Origin: Streptomyces chartreusis NRRL 3882
GTDB lineage: Bacteria > Actinomycetota > Actinomycetes > Streptomycetales > Streptomycetaceae
Reading direction: 5' to 3'
Length of the DNA stretch: 64,000 nucleotides
NCBI RefSeq assembly: GCF_900236475.1
Contig: NZ_LT963352.1
Span: 5,068,001 to 5,132,000 of the forward strand
Positions 40,801-49,755 of the stretch are shown one piece after another; the stretch's first letter is position 1; each line of letters begins with the position of its first letter. Below the pieces are notes generated by a model. It was not told the origin of the DNA. It saw nothing but the letters and a program-made list of their open reading frames with translations, and searched no databases. A program made the translations under genes and the position numbers.

Positions 40801-41571
40801 ATGGGCAAGCTCGACGGACGGGTCGTCATCATCACCGGCGCCGCGCGCGGCCAGGGCGAGCAGGAGGCCCGGCTGTTCGCCGCCGAGGGTGCCCGGGTGG
40901 TCGTCGCGGACGTCCTCGACGACCAGGGCGAGGCCCTCGCGAAGGAGATCGGCGCCCGGTACGTCCATCTCGACGTCGGCCGGGAGGACGACTGGCAGGC
41001 GGCCGTCACCGCCGCCCAGGACGCGTACGGCCGGGTCGACGGGCTCGTCAACAACGCCGGCATCCTCCGCTTCAACACCCTCCTCGACACACCCCTCGAC
41101 GAGTTCATGCGGGTCGTCCAGGTCAACCAGGTGGGCTGCTTCCTCGGCATCAAGGCCGTCGCCCCCGGGATGGCCGACGGGGGCACGATCGTCAACACCG
41201 CCTCCTGTACCGGCGTGACCGGGATGGCGGCGGTGGGCGCGTACGCGGCGAGCAAGCACGCGGTGGTCGGTCTGACCCGGGTCGCCGCGCTGGAGCTGGC
41301 CGGGCGGGGGATACGCGTCAACGCCGTCTGTCCGGGCGCCATCGACACCGCGATGTCCAACCCGGCCCGGCTGGACCCGGACGCCGATGCGGAGGAGACG
41401 GCCAGGGGGCTCGACCGGCTGTACCGCAAGCTCGTGCCGCTGGGGCGGGTCGGGCAGCCGCAGGAGGTGGCGCGGCTCGCCCTGTTCCTGTCGTGCGACG
41501 ACTCCTCCTACATCACCGGCCAGCCGTTCGTGATCGACGGCGGATGGCTGGCGGGTGTGAGCGTCATCTGA
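40801..41571 (+). CDS. SDR-family dehydrogenase, 3alpha/20beta-hydroxysteroid dehydrogenase-like
   Basis: This 256-residue classical SDR has the cofactor loop ITGAARGQGEQEA (TGxxxGxG), VVVADVLDDQGEALAKEIGARYVHLDVGREDDW, VNNAG, and the catalytic Tyr/Lys in YAASKHAVVGLTRVAALEL. It ends SYITGQPFVIDGGW. The LDV-x3-DDW segment and overall pattern resemble the Streptomyces 3alpha,20beta-hydroxysteroid dehydrogenase, so a hydroxysteroid or similar alicyclic alcohol is a reasonable substrate. ATG 40801 has AAGGGGG 5 bp upstream. The in-frame ATG at 40750, directly after the operator, would add 17 residues. Confidence 0.92.
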   Translation: MGKLDGRVVIITGAARGQGEQEARLFAAEGARVVVADVLDDQGEALAKEIGARYVHLDVGREDDWQAAVTAAQDAYGRVDGLVNNAGILRFNTLLDTPLDEFMRVVQVNQVGCFLGIKAVAPGMADGGTIVNTASCTGVTGMAAVGAYAASKHAVVGLTRVAALELAGRGIRVNAVCPGAIDTAMSNPARLDPDADAEETARGLDRLYRKLVPLGRVGQPQEVARLALFLSCDDSSYITGQPFVIDGGWLAGVSVI

Positions 41572-41581
41572 TCCTCCGCCT

Positions 41582-41600
41582 ACCTGACGGACCGTCAGCT
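41582..41600. promoter_or_regulatory. Regulon operator site 11
   Basis: ACCTGACG-GAC-CGTCAGCT lies in the gap after the SDR stop and 60 bp centre to centre from site 12. A further half-site (TTGACG) follows it. Confidence 0.62.
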
Positions 41601-41641
41601 ATTGACGCTCCCGGGCAGCGGTGGAACAGTCGGAGCCATGT

Positions 41642-41660
41642 ATCTGACGGATCGTCAGAA
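41642..41660. promoter_or_regulatory. Regulon operator site 12
   Basis: ATCTGACG-GAT-CGTCAGAA has one mismatch. It lies 24 bp upstream of the luciferase-like monooxygenase start (41685), followed by another CTGAC half-site. Confidence 0.72.
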
Positions 41661-41684
41661 CTGACTGTGGGGCGGTGAACCTCC

Positions 41685-42803
41685 TTGGAATTCGGGGTCT
41701 TCGTACAGGGATACGTGGGCAAACGGGCCGAGACCGACCCGCTCGCCGAACACAAGGCGCTGATGGAGGAGACCGAGTACGTCATCCAGGCGGACAGGTC
41801 GGGCTTCAAGTACGCCTGGGCCTCCGAGCACCACTTCCTGGATGAGTACTCACACCTGTCCGCCAACGACGTCTTCCTCGGGTACCTGGCACACGCCACG
41901 GAACGGATCCACCTGGGCTCGGGCATCTTCAATCCGCTCGCCCCGGTGAACCACCCCGTGAAGGTCGCCGAGAAGGTCGCCATGCTCGACCATCTCAGTG
42001 AGGGCCGGTTCGAGTTCGGCAGCGGGCGGGGCGCCGGCTCCCACGAGATCCTGGGGTTCATGCCGGGGGTGACCGACATGAACCACACCAAGGAGATCTG
42101 GGAAGAGACCATCGCCGAGTTCCCCAAGATGTGGCTCCAGGACGAGTACGCCGGTTTCCAGGGCAAACACTGGTCGCTGCCGCCGAGGAAGGTCCTGCCG
42201 AAGCCGTACGGCGCCTCGCACCCGGCGATGTGGTACGCGGCCGGGTCGCCGCCGTCGTACGCCATGGCGGCGAAGAAGGGGCTCGGGGTGCTCGGCTTCA
42301 GCGTGCAGAAGGTCTCCGACATGGAGTGGGTGCTGGAGCAGTACAAGACGGCGATCGTCGACGCCGAGCCGGTCGGGGACTTCGTCAACGACAACGTGAT
42401 GGTGACGACCACGGCGATCTGTGCGCCGACGCACGCGGAGGCGGTGCGCATCGCGGCGAACGGGCAGTTGCACTATCTGCCGTCGCTGGTGTTCCGGTAC
42501 CACGACACGTTTCCCAGGCCGGAGGGGTTTCCGGTGTGGCCGCAGACGCTGCCGGAGTACACCGAGGAGTTCGTGGAGGTCCTCATCGAGGAGGAGCTGC
42601 TGATCTGCGGGGATCCGGACGAGGTGCTCACGCAGTGTCAGCGGTGGGAGCGGGCCGGGGCGGATCAGTTGAGCTTCGGGTTGCCGGTGGGGGTGCCGAA
42701 GGAGGAGACCCTGCAGACGATTCGGCTGGTCGGGGAGTACGTGATTCCGAAGATCGATACGGATCCTGTGCATCGGACTTCGCGGTTCCGGCAGGGGGGT
42801 TGA
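41685..42803 (+). CDS. Luciferase-like flavin-dependent monooxygenase
   Basis: This 372-residue LLM protein of the bacterial luciferase alpha type has MEFGVFVQGYVGKRAETDPLAEHKAL, FKYAWASEHHFLDEYSHLSANDVFLGYLAHATERIHLGSG with the conserved EHHF, DHLSEGRFEFGSGRGAG and PHPAMWYAAGSPPSYAMAAKKGLGVLGF-like segments. EHHF with these glycine loops favours a reduced-FMN monooxygenase, for which the flavin reductase at 6463 in the same regulon could supply FMNH2. The start codon is TTG 41685; a nearby GTG is out of frame. It is followed by a repeat element and the D-aminoacylase-like gene. Confidence 0.9.
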   Translation: MEFGVFVQGYVGKRAETDPLAEHKALMEETEYVIQADRSGFKYAWASEHHFLDEYSHLSANDVFLGYLAHATERIHLGSGIFNPLAPVNHPVKVAEKVAMLDHLSEGRFEFGSGRGAGSHEILGFMPGVTDMNHTKEIWEETIAEFPKMWLQDEYAGFQGKHWSLPPRKVLPKPYGASHPAMWYAAGSPPSYAMAAKKGLGVLGFSVQKVSDMEWVLEQYKTAIVDAEPVGDFVNDNVMVTTTAICAPTHAEAVRIAANGQLHYLPSLVFRYHDTFPRPEGFPVWPQTLPEYTEEFVEVLIEEELLICGDPDEVLTQCQRWERAGADQLSFGLPVGVPKEETLQTIRLVGEYVIPKIDTDPVHRTSRFRQGG

Positions 42804-42836
42804 GCGTCGTCGGCGGGTGCGGGTTCGTGGGGGCTG

Positions 42837-42865
42837 TTCGCGCAGTTCCCCGCGCCCCTGAAGGG
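42837..42865 (+). repeat. Dispersed Streptomyces-type intergenic repeat, copy 2
   Basis: It shares 22 identical bases (42838-42859) with 472-493, in the same orientation, again in the gap between two co-directional catabolic genes. It ends 27 bp before the next ATG. Confidence 0.6.
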
Positions 42866-42892
42866 ACATCTCGCTCAAGGAGTTGAGGGCTC

Positions 42893-44623
42893 ATGCTCGA
42901 TCACGTCATCAGGGGGGCGACCGTAGTCGACGGGACAGGTGCGCCCTCCTACACGTCCGACGTCGGCATCAAGGACGGCCGGGTCGCCGCCATCGGGCAG
43001 ATCACGCAGGAAACGCGCACCACCGAAGACGCCACCGGTCTCGTCCTCACCCCCGGCTTCGTCGACCCCCACACCCACTACGACGCCCAGCTCTTCTGGG
43101 ATCCGTATGCCACGCCCTCCCTCAACCACGGGGTCACCACCGTCGCCGGCGGGAACTGCGGGTTCACCCTCGCGCCGCTGCACCCGGGCCGTCCGGAGGA
43201 CGCCGACTACACGCGGCGGATGATGTCCAAGGTCGAGGGCATGTCGCTGGTGGCGTTGGAGGAGGGGGCGCCCTGGAACTGGCACGGCTTCGGGGAGTAT
43301 CTCGATGCCCTGGAGGGGCGGATCGCCGTCAACGCCGGGTTCATGGTCGGGCACTGCGCGCTGCGGCGGTACGTGATGGGGCCGGAGGCCATCGGCGGGC
43401 AGCCGTCCGGTGAGCAACTGGCGGCGATGATCCGGCTGTTGCGGGAGTCCATGGACGCCGGGGCCTGGGGATTCTCCACCACCCAGTCGACCAGCCACTC
43501 CGACGGCGACGGGAAACCGGTCGCCTCCCGGCACGCCGGGCCCGCCGAGCTGCTGGCGCTGTCCCGGGCCGTCGGGGAGCACGACGGCACGCAGATCGAG
43601 GCGATCGTCGCGGGCTGTCTCGACCAGTTCAGCGACGCGGAGATCGACCTGTTCACGGAGATGAGCGCGGCGGCGGGGCGGCCGCTGAACTGGAACGTCC
43701 TGACCATCGACGCGGCCGTGCCCGAGCGGGTGCCCCGGCAGCTCCTGGCGAGCGAGCAGGCGCGGAAGGCGGGCGGCCGGGTCGTGGCCCTCACCATGCC
43801 GATCCTCACGCCGATGAACATGTCGCTGGGGACCTTCTGCGCGCTGAACCTCATCCCCGGGTGGGGGCCGGTTCTCGGGCTGCCCGTGCCCGAGCGGATC
43901 GAGAGGCTGCGCGACCCGGACGTACGGGACGGGATGCTGCGCCGCGCCCGGTCCAAGGAGGCGGGCGTCTTCCGGCGGCTGGCGAACTTCGGGCGGTACG
44001 TCATCGGCGACACCTACAGCCAGGCGAACGCCGGGCTGACCGGCCGGGTGGTCAAGGACATCGCCGAGGAGCGCGGCCAGGAGCCCTTCGCGTGCCTGGT
44101 GGAGATCTGCGCCAACGACGAACTGCGCACGGTGCTGTGGCCGATGCCGCCCGACAACGACCCGGCGTCCTGGGCACTGCGGGCGGAGACCTGGCGGCAC
44201 GAGGACGTGCTGCTCGGCGGGTCCGACGCGGGGGCGCACCTGGACCGGATGTGCGGGGCGCCGTACACGACCCGGTTCCTCGGGGACTGTCTGCGCGGCC
44301 GGAAGCTGGCCGGTCTGGAACAGGCCGTGAAGATGCTGACCGACGACCCGGCCCGGCTCTTCGGCCTGCGGGAGCGGGGGCAGGTGCGGGAGGGCTGGCA
44401 CGCGGACCTCGTCCTGTTCGACCCCGAGCGGATCGACGCGGGCCCCGCCACCCTCGTGCACGACCTGCCGGGTGACAGCCCGCGGCTGGACTCCCGCGCA
44501 CTGGGCGTGCGGGCCGTGTGGGTCAACGGGGTCGAGGCGATCCGGGACGACGTGGTGACGGGCGCCGTGCCGGGGCGGGTGCTGCGCTCCGGCCGGGACA
44601 CGGAGACGGTGAGCACGAGGTGA
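42893..44623 (+). CDS. N-acyl-D-amino-acid deacylase-type amidohydrolase
   Basis: This 576-residue amidohydrolase of the D-aminoacylase/dihydroorotase superfamily has a beta-sandwich start (IRGATVVDGTGAPSYTSDVGIKDGRVAAIG), the HTHYD metal motif in GFVDPHTHYDAQLFWDP, the Cys position in TTVAGGNCGFTLAP, and the barrel Asp in LLGGSDAGAHLDRMC. It ends with the WHADLVLFDPERI segment typical of the family. It hydrolyses an amide or cyclic amide, though relatives in catabolic loci have unknown substrates. AAGGAG lies about 10 bp before the ATG. The stop overlaps the aldehyde dehydrogenase GTG. Confidence 0.9.
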   Translation: MLDHVIRGATVVDGTGAPSYTSDVGIKDGRVAAIGQITQETRTTEDATGLVLTPGFVDPHTHYDAQLFWDPYATPSLNHGVTTVAGGNCGFTLAPLHPGRPEDADYTRRMMSKVEGMSLVALEEGAPWNWHGFGEYLDALEGRIAVNAGFMVGHCALRRYVMGPEAIGGQPSGEQLAAMIRLLRESMDAGAWGFSTTQSTSHSDGDGKPVASRHAGPAELLALSRAVGEHDGTQIEAIVAGCLDQFSDAEIDLFTEMSAAAGRPLNWNVLTIDAAVPERVPRQLLASEQARKAGGRVVALTMPILTPMNMSLGTFCALNLIPGWGPVLGLPVPERIERLRDPDVRDGMLRRARSKEAGVFRRLANFGRYVIGDTYSQANAGLTGRVVKDIAEERGQEPFACLVEICANDELRTVLWPMPPDNDPASWALRAETWRHEDVLLGGSDAGAHLDRMCGAPYTTRFLGDCLRGRKLAGLEQAVKMLTDDPARLFGLRERGQVREGWHADLVLFDPERIDAGPATLVHDLPGDSPRLDSRALGVRAVWVNGVEAIRDDVVTGAVPGRVLRSGRDTETVSTR

Positions 44624-46071
44624 CGGCACGGCAGGCGCTGTTCGTCGGCGGTTCCTGGGTGGAGCCGGACGGGGGGCACTACGAGGTGATCGACCCGGCG
44701 ACCGAGCAGACCGTCGGGTGGGCGCCGGAGGCCTCGCGGGATCAGGTGCACGCGGCCTGCGCCGCGGCCCGCGAGGCCTTCGGGCCGTGGTCGGCCACGC
44801 CTCCTCAGGAGCGGGCGGCGGTCCTCGCACGCGCGGCGGACATCGTCCGGGACCGTCTCGTGCCGTACGCCGAACTGGCCCGGGCCGAGACCGGCGCGAC
44901 CACCGCTACCGCACGCGGCATGCAGGTCGGGGTCGCCGCCGCCCGGTTCCGGCGCTACGCGCGCGTGGAGCCCGCCGAGTGGGCGATCCCGCCGCAGATC
45001 AACGAGGCCGGGCCGATGGGGCGGGCGGGCGTCGTGGGCGCACTCGCCGTACGCCAGCCCGTCGGCGTCGTCACCTGCGTCACCTCGTACAACAACCCCT
45101 GGGCCAACCCCGCCGGCAAGATCGCCCCCGCCCTGGCCATGGGCAACACGGTCGTGGTGAAGCCGGCGCCCCAGGACCCCCTGTCGGTCTACCGGATGGC
45201 TCAGGCGCTGGAGGCCGCCGGTGTGCCGCCGGGCGTGGTCAACGTGGTCAGTGGTGCACGGACCGAGGTCGGCGAGGCGGCCGTGGCGTCGCCGGACGTC
45301 GACATGGTCAGCTTCACCGGGTCCACCGCGGTCGGGCAGCGCATCGCCGAGGTGTGCGGGCGCGGCATGAAGCGGCAGTTGATGGAACTGGGCGGGAAGG
45401 GCGCGGCGGTCGTCCTCGACGACGCCGACATCGGCTCGGCGGTCGCCGGGATCGGCACCACCTTCTCCTTCTACAGCGGCCAGATCTGCACGGCGCCGAC
45501 ACGGGTGCTGGCGCAGCGCGGGATCTACGACCGGCTGGTCGGCCAACTGGCCGCATACGCACGCCGGTTGAAGGTGGGCGATCCACGGGAGCCGGACACG
45601 GTCGTCGGGCCGGTGATCTCGGCGGCGCACCGGGACCGGGTGGAGTCGTACGTCGAACTGGGCCGGAAGGAAGGCGCGGTGGTCGTCACGGGCGGCGACC
45701 GCCCCGGCCTGCCGACCGGCTTCTACGTCACCCCGACCCTCCTCGCCGACTGCACCAACGACATGCGCGTGGCCCGCGAGGAGATCTTCGGCCCGGTGGT
45801 GGTCGTCATCCCCTTCGAGGACGAGGAGGAGGGCGTGGCGCTCGCCAACGACACCGACTACGGCCTCATCGACTACGTCTGGTCGGCCGACGTGGCCAGG
45901 GCCTTCCGGCTGGCCCGGCGCCTGCGGGCCGGCGGCGTCGGCGTCAACACCGTGGGCCGCAACATGGAGGCCCCGTTCGGCGGCTTCAAGAAGAGCGGCG
46001 TCGGCCGGGACGTCGGCTCGTACGCCCTGCACTCGTACAGCGAGGTGCAGTCCATCGTCTGGCCGGGGTGA
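44620..46071 (+). CDS. NAD(P)-dependent aldehyde dehydrogenase
   Basis: This 483-residue ALDH has the cofactor and substrate motifs KIAPALAMGNTVVVKPAPQDPLS, SFTGSTAVGQRIAEV, catalytic Glu in LMELGGKGAAVVLDDADI, catalytic Cys in SGQICTAPTRVLAQRGIYDRLV, EEIFGPVVVVIPF and EAPFGGFKKSGVGRDVG. It oxidises an aldehyde to the acid. GTG 44620 overlaps the upstream stop. It is the last gene of the run luciferase-like/amidohydrolase/ALDH beginning at operator 12, so an oxygenated intermediate may be released as aldehyde and oxidised here. Confidence 0.94.
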   Translation: MTARQALFVGGSWVEPDGGHYEVIDPATEQTVGWAPEASRDQVHAACAAAREAFGPWSATPPQERAAVLARAADIVRDRLVPYAELARAETGATTATARGMQVGVAAARFRRYARVEPAEWAIPPQINEAGPMGRAGVVGALAVRQPVGVVTCVTSYNNPWANPAGKIAPALAMGNTVVVKPAPQDPLSVYRMAQALEAAGVPPGVVNVVSGARTEVGEAAVASPDVDMVSFTGSTAVGQRIAEVCGRGMKRQLMELGGKGAAVVLDDADIGSAVAGIGTTFSFYSGQICTAPTRVLAQRGIYDRLVGQLAAYARRLKVGDPREPDTVVGPVISAAHRDRVESYVELGRKEGAVVVTGGDRPGLPTGFYVTPTLLADCTNDMRVAREEIFGPVVVVIPFEDEEEGVALANDTDYGLIDYVWSADVARAFRLARRLRAGGVGVNTVGRNMEAPFGGFKKSGVGRDVGSYALHSYSEVQSIVWPG

Positions 46072-46092
46072 GGGCCGTGCGCCAGGGGGCGG

Positions 46093-46485
46093 TCAGTCCG
46101 CCAGATCCACCCGCACTGTCAGCAGGTCCGTCCCGAACGCCCGCACCCCCAGCCCGTTGAACCTCGGCAGCCGCCGCAGCCGCGCCACCGGGTCGTCGTC
46201 CGGCAGCAGATGTGCGACCCCCGTGTGCCAGCGGCCCCGGATCCGCACGCGCACCCGCGGGTCGGCCTTGATGTTGCGCACGTACTGCGACCGTTCGCCG
46301 AACTCCGACACCAGCCAGAAGGAGTCGCCGGCGCGGCGGCCGCCCACCGGTGTGCGGCGGGGCAGGCCCGAGACGCGGCCCTTCGTCTCCAGCACGCTCT
46401 GGAGGGGGAGGCGCCGCATCAGCGGGTTGACGCGGCGCTGGAAGGACGTGGCGGCGCGGAACCTCCGGTCGCTGAGGCGGGACAT
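46093..46485 (-). CDS. Ddn-family F420-dependent nitroreductase-like protein
   Basis: This 130-residue split-barrel protein has SVLETKGRVSGLPRRTPVGGRRAGDSFWLVSEFGERSQYVRNIKADPRVRVRIRGRW, the Ddn core. The usual GxPxHPAWxxN loop is replaced by FGERSQYVRN, so binding of deazaflavin may differ from the gene at 21630. ATG 46485 has GAAGGAG 8 bp upstream. It is convergent with the ALDH gene and divergent from the EEP gene. Confidence 0.85.
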   Translation of the reverse strand: MSRLSDRRFRAATSFQRRVNPLMRRLPLQSVLETKGRVSGLPRRTPVGGRRAGDSFWLVSEFGERSQYVRNIKADPRVRVRIRGRWHTGVAHLLPDDDPVARLRRLPRFNGLGVRAFGTDLLTVRVDLAD

Positions 46486-46579
46486 CGTCGGTCTCCTTCG
46501 CACGAAGCTCTCACGGTTTCTGCAACGGTTCCTGCTTCAATGATCCCTGACGCGGCGGGACGAGAGCGGGTGGCTGCGG

Positions 46580-47416
46580 ATGCGGATCGTGACGTGGAAC
46601 CTGTGGTGGCGCTTCGGGCCCTGGCAGGCACGGCAGAAGGCGATTCTCACGGCCCTGAGGGAACTGCGCCCGGACGTCGTCGGCCTCCAGGAGGTGTGGG
46701 CCGCCGACGGCGAGAACCTCGCCGAGTGGCTCGCCTGCGAGCTGGGCCTGCACTGCGCCTGGGCCGCCTCGCCCGCCCCGGAGCGCTGGCGGCGGCGGAT
46801 CGGGGACCCCACGGTGGACATAGGCAACGCCGTGCTCAGCAGATGGCCGGTGGTGGACCGGGCCGTGCTGCCGCTGCCCGCCCCGGCCGACACGAACGAC
46901 GGCCGGCTGGCCCTCTACGCCCGCCTGGCCGGCCCTCACCACGAAGTGCCCTTCTTCACCACCCACTTCACCTCCCCCGTGCACGCCTCGGCGGTCCGCT
47001 GCCGCCAGGTGGCCGCGCTCGCCGAGTTCGTCGCCCGGCACCGCGGCGACACCCCGTTCCCGCCCGTCGTCACCGGCGACCTCAACGCCTGGCCCGACTC
47101 CGACGAGATCCGTCTCCTCGGCGGCTACAAGTCCGCCCCGGCGGTGCCCCGCCAGGTCCTCCTCGACGCCTGGGAGTACGCCGACCCGGCCGCCCCCTCC
47201 GCCACCTGGGACAGGGCCAACCCGTACGTGGCGCCGACCCACGAGCCGAGCGTGCGCATCGACTACATCCACGTGGGCCCGCCCGGCCCCGGCGGACTCG
47301 GCCACGTACGGGACGTCCGGCGGGCGTGCGACGGGCCGGTGGACGGGGTGTGGCCCTCCGACCACGCGGCCGTCCTGGCCGACCTGGCGGACCGGGCCGA
47401 CCCGGACGGGGCCTGA
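46580..47416 (+). CDS. Endonuclease/exonuclease/phosphatase family protein, copy 2
   Basis: This 278-residue EEP-fold protein has MRIVTWNLWWRFGPW, VVGLQEVWAADGENLAEWLA with the metal Glu, FFTTHFTSPVHASAVRCRQV, VVTGDLNAWPDSDEIRLLGG, RIDYIHVG and WPSDHAAVLADL with the catalytic Asp-His. All key residues are present, so it should be an active phosphodiesterase or phosphatase. It has no signal peptide. It is divergent from the Ddn-type gene and convergent with the Tat-exported PHP hydrolase. Confidence 0.9.
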   Translation: MRIVTWNLWWRFGPWQARQKAILTALRELRPDVVGLQEVWAADGENLAEWLACELGLHCAWAASPAPERWRRRIGDPTVDIGNAVLSRWPVVDRAVLPLPAPADTNDGRLALYARLAGPHHEVPFFTTHFTSPVHASAVRCRQVAALAEFVARHRGDTPFPPVVTGDLNAWPDSDEIRLLGGYKSAPAVPRQVLLDAWEYADPAAPSATWDRANPYVAPTHEPSVRIDYIHVGPPGPGGLGHVRDVRRACDGPVDGVWPSDHAAVLADLADRADPDGA

Positions 47417-47425
47417 CGTCCCGCG

Positions 47426-48955
47426 TCAGTCGACAGGGCGCCCCAGGAAGATCGGGTTCGTGAACGCCGCCAGCGCACCCGGCACCGGCCCCGCCGCCGC
47501 CTCGTGCCGCAGTTCCGCCCGTACGTACGCCGCGTACGACGGTGTCGTCCGCCACTCGACGACTCCCGAGCCGGACACCGGCAGCGGGGGACTGGTGTGC
47601 AGCACGCCCTGGTCGGTGACGAAGCGGACCGTGCAGCGCGGGGCGCCGGTGACCTCCAGGCGGACGGTGACCGGGGTGTCGCGGTCCACCCGCAACCGCT
47701 CGCCGATACCCGCGTGTTCCCCGCGCCCGCCGGACGCCCCGAACGACAGCTCGACCTTGGCGGACTCGGCGACGTACGACCGCCCCGCCCGGATGCCCTC
47801 CTGGATCGCCCGGCGGGTCAGGTCGTCGGCCAGGACGACCGTCTGGGGCCGCCCGACGGCGTCCGGGTCGCGGTGGGCGTCGCTGCTGCCCATCGCCGGG
47901 ATCCAGTCGCGCCCGTCCCGTACGGACGCCACCAGCATGCTGTCCCAGTCGGCGAGGGCCACCTCGTCGTCGGGCGTGTAGGGGCCGTTCCACACCTCGA
48001 CCGCGTCCGCCTCGCCGAAGCCGAACTTCCAGTTGCAGCCGACGCACGTGGCGTGCGGATGGGCCGGGACGACCAGGCCCCCGGCGCGGCGGATCTGGCG
48101 GGCGAACCGGCCGAAGCGGTTGTCGCGGGCCCGGTAGCGCCAGTCGACGAAGGTGCCCGGGTCCGTGCCGAGCGCGACCACGTGACCGTTGCGCGTGGTG
48201 ACCTCCTCGCCCAGCATCACCAGCAGGTCGTCCCCGGCCACGTCCGACCAGTGGGCGTGCGCCGAGTGCGTGTTGTGCTCGGAGGAGTTGATGAAGTCCA
48301 GCCCCGCCGCCCGCGCCAGCGCCCCGATCTCGGCGGGGGTGCGGCGGCCGTCGGAGTACCAGGAGTGCAGATGGCAGTCGCCCCGGTACCAGGCCCGGCC
48401 CCGGCCCTTCGCCCGGTCCGGCGGGTACACCGGCTCGGCGGCCTCGCCCGGCTCGCCGTACGTCAGCGTGATCGTGATCTCGTACGACAGGCCCTGCGGG
48501 GCGACCGTGTACGGGCCGAGCGCGATGTGCCAGGTGCCCTCGCGCACCGGGCCCGGGAGGTAACCGGGCGTCGCCTCGTCCGCGCGGAGGAAGAACTCCG
48601 TGCGCGCCCCGCCCGACCAGCCCCTGAAGCCCCGGCCGCCCAGCTCGGTGCCGCGCTCGTCGAAGATGCCGATGTCGAGGGCGTTGCCGGTGGTGCCGGC
48701 CGGAACGGACGGGCGGTCGTAGGTGTAGGCGACCTTGATCTCCCGGACACCGGCCGGGACCTCGACGGGCACGTACACGAAGTCGGGGGAGCCGGGCGGC
48801 AGGGTGCCGCGCACCGTTCTGCTCTCCTGGAGCCCGTCGTCCTGGTTCCCGTCGGCCGCTGAAGCGAAGCTCACGCTTCCCAACGTAAGCGCGGCGGCCG
48901 CTCCCGTCACGAACAGAGCGCGCCGGCCGAGCCCGCCGCGGTTGTCCTCGCACAT
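47426..48955 (-). CDS. Tat-type exported PHP-domain metallohydrolase (CehA/McbA-like)
   Basis: This is a protein of about 509 residues. The N-terminus GLGRRALFVTGAAAALTLGSVSFASA has a twin arginine and an A-S-A cleavage site. A beta-rich domain follows (residues about 40-190). Next is a PHP fold with YRGDCHLHSWYSDGRRTPAE (HxH), INSSEHNTHSAHAHW, VVPAHPHATCVGCNWKF and MGSSDAHRDPDAVG, which supply the trinuclear metal ligands. Relatives hydrolyse phosphoesters or carbamates outside the cytoplasm. ATG 48955 has GGGAG 7 bp upstream. No operon partner is seen. Confidence 0.9.
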   Translation of the reverse strand: MCEDNRGGLGRRALFVTGAAAALTLGSVSFASAADGNQDDGLQESRTVRGTLPPGSPDFVYVPVEVPAGVREIKVAYTYDRPSVPAGTTGNALDIGIFDERGTELGGRGFRGWSGGARTEFFLRADEATPGYLPGPVREGTWHIALGPYTVAPQGLSYEITITLTYGEPGEAAEPVYPPDRAKGRGRAWYRGDCHLHSWYSDGRRTPAEIGALARAAGLDFINSSEHNTHSAHAHWSDVAGDDLLVMLGEEVTTRNGHVVALGTDPGTFVDWRYRARDNRFGRFARQIRRAGGLVVPAHPHATCVGCNWKFGFGEADAVEVWNGPYTPDDEVALADWDSMLVASVRDGRDWIPAMGSSDAHRDPDAVGRPQTVVLADDLTRRAIQEGIRAGRSYVAESAKVELSFGASGGRGEHAGIGERLRVDRDTPVTVRLEVTGAPRCTVRFVTDQGVLHTSPPLPVSGSGVVEWRTTPSYAAYVRAELRHEAAAGPVPGALAAFTNPIFLGRPVD

Positions 48956-49104
48956 GCTGCTGCTCCCAAGGTGTCGTCGGTGACCAGGCATGGGTGGTGC
49001 AGGGGTGGTGCGGTGCAACCCTTGTACTGAGCCGTGAACCGGCGGGCAAGGGAAGGGAATCCGGCGGCGGGAAACAGCCGAACGGGCCGCGTCGGCCGGG
49101 GAGT

Positions 49105-49755
49105 TCAGGCGGTGAGGCCGGCGTCCCGGGCCAGCAGGGCCGCCTGCACCCGGTTGGTGACCTCCAGCGCGGTGAGGATGCGGCTGACGTGGGCCTTGAC
49201 GGTGCTCTCGCGCATGCCGAGGCGGTCGGCGATGTCGGCGTTGGTCTCCCCCCGGGCGAGCAGGGTCAGCACATCGCGTTCCCGGGGTGTGAGCTTGTCG
49301 AGCCGGGCACGGGCGGCGGTCGCCTGCGGGCCGCCCGAGCGGTGGTAGCGGTCGATGAGCCGGCGGGCGGCACGGGGGTGGAGCATCGCCGAGCCCGCGG
49401 CGACGAGGTGGACCGCGCGCAGGATCTCGGCCGGGTCCGTGTCCTTCAGCAGGAAGCCGTCGGCCCCGGCCGCGAGGGCGTCGTAGACGTACTCGTCGAG
49501 ATCGAAGGTGGTCAGCGTGATCACCCTCGGGGGGTGGGGCAGGACGCGCAGCCGGGCCGTGGCCGTGATGCCGTCCATGCGGGGCATGCGGACGTCCACG
49601 AGGGCGACGTCGACGCGGTGCGCGGTGGCCTGCTCGACGGCGTGCAGGCCGTCGGACGCCTGGGCGACGACCTCGATCCCCGGGTCGCCGTCGAGGAGGT
49701 CGGTCAGGCCCAGGCGGACCAGGGCGTCGTCGTCGGCGATCATGGCGCGGATCAT
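49105..49755 (-). CDS. NarL/FixJ-type response regulator
   Basis: This 216-residue response regulator has a receiver with IADDDALVRLGL (acidic pocket), the phospho-acceptor Asp in VALVDVRMPRMDG, TLTTFD and LKDTDPAEIL. A LuxR helix-turn-helix follows: LTPRERDVLTLLARGETNADIADRLGMRESTVKAHVSRILTAL. The start overlaps the histidine kinase stop by four bases (ATGA), so the two form one two-component operon. The targets are not evident. Confidence 0.95.
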   Translation of the reverse strand: MIRAMIADDDALVRLGLTDLLDGDPGIEVVAQASDGLHAVEQATAHRVDVALVDVRMPRMDGITATARLRVLPHPPRVITLTTFDLDEYVYDALAAGADGFLLKDTDPAEILRAVHLVAAGSAMLHPRAARRLIDRYHRSGGPQATAARARLDKLTPRERDVLTLLARGETNADIADRLGMRESTVKAHVSRILTALEVTNRVQAALLARDAGLTA

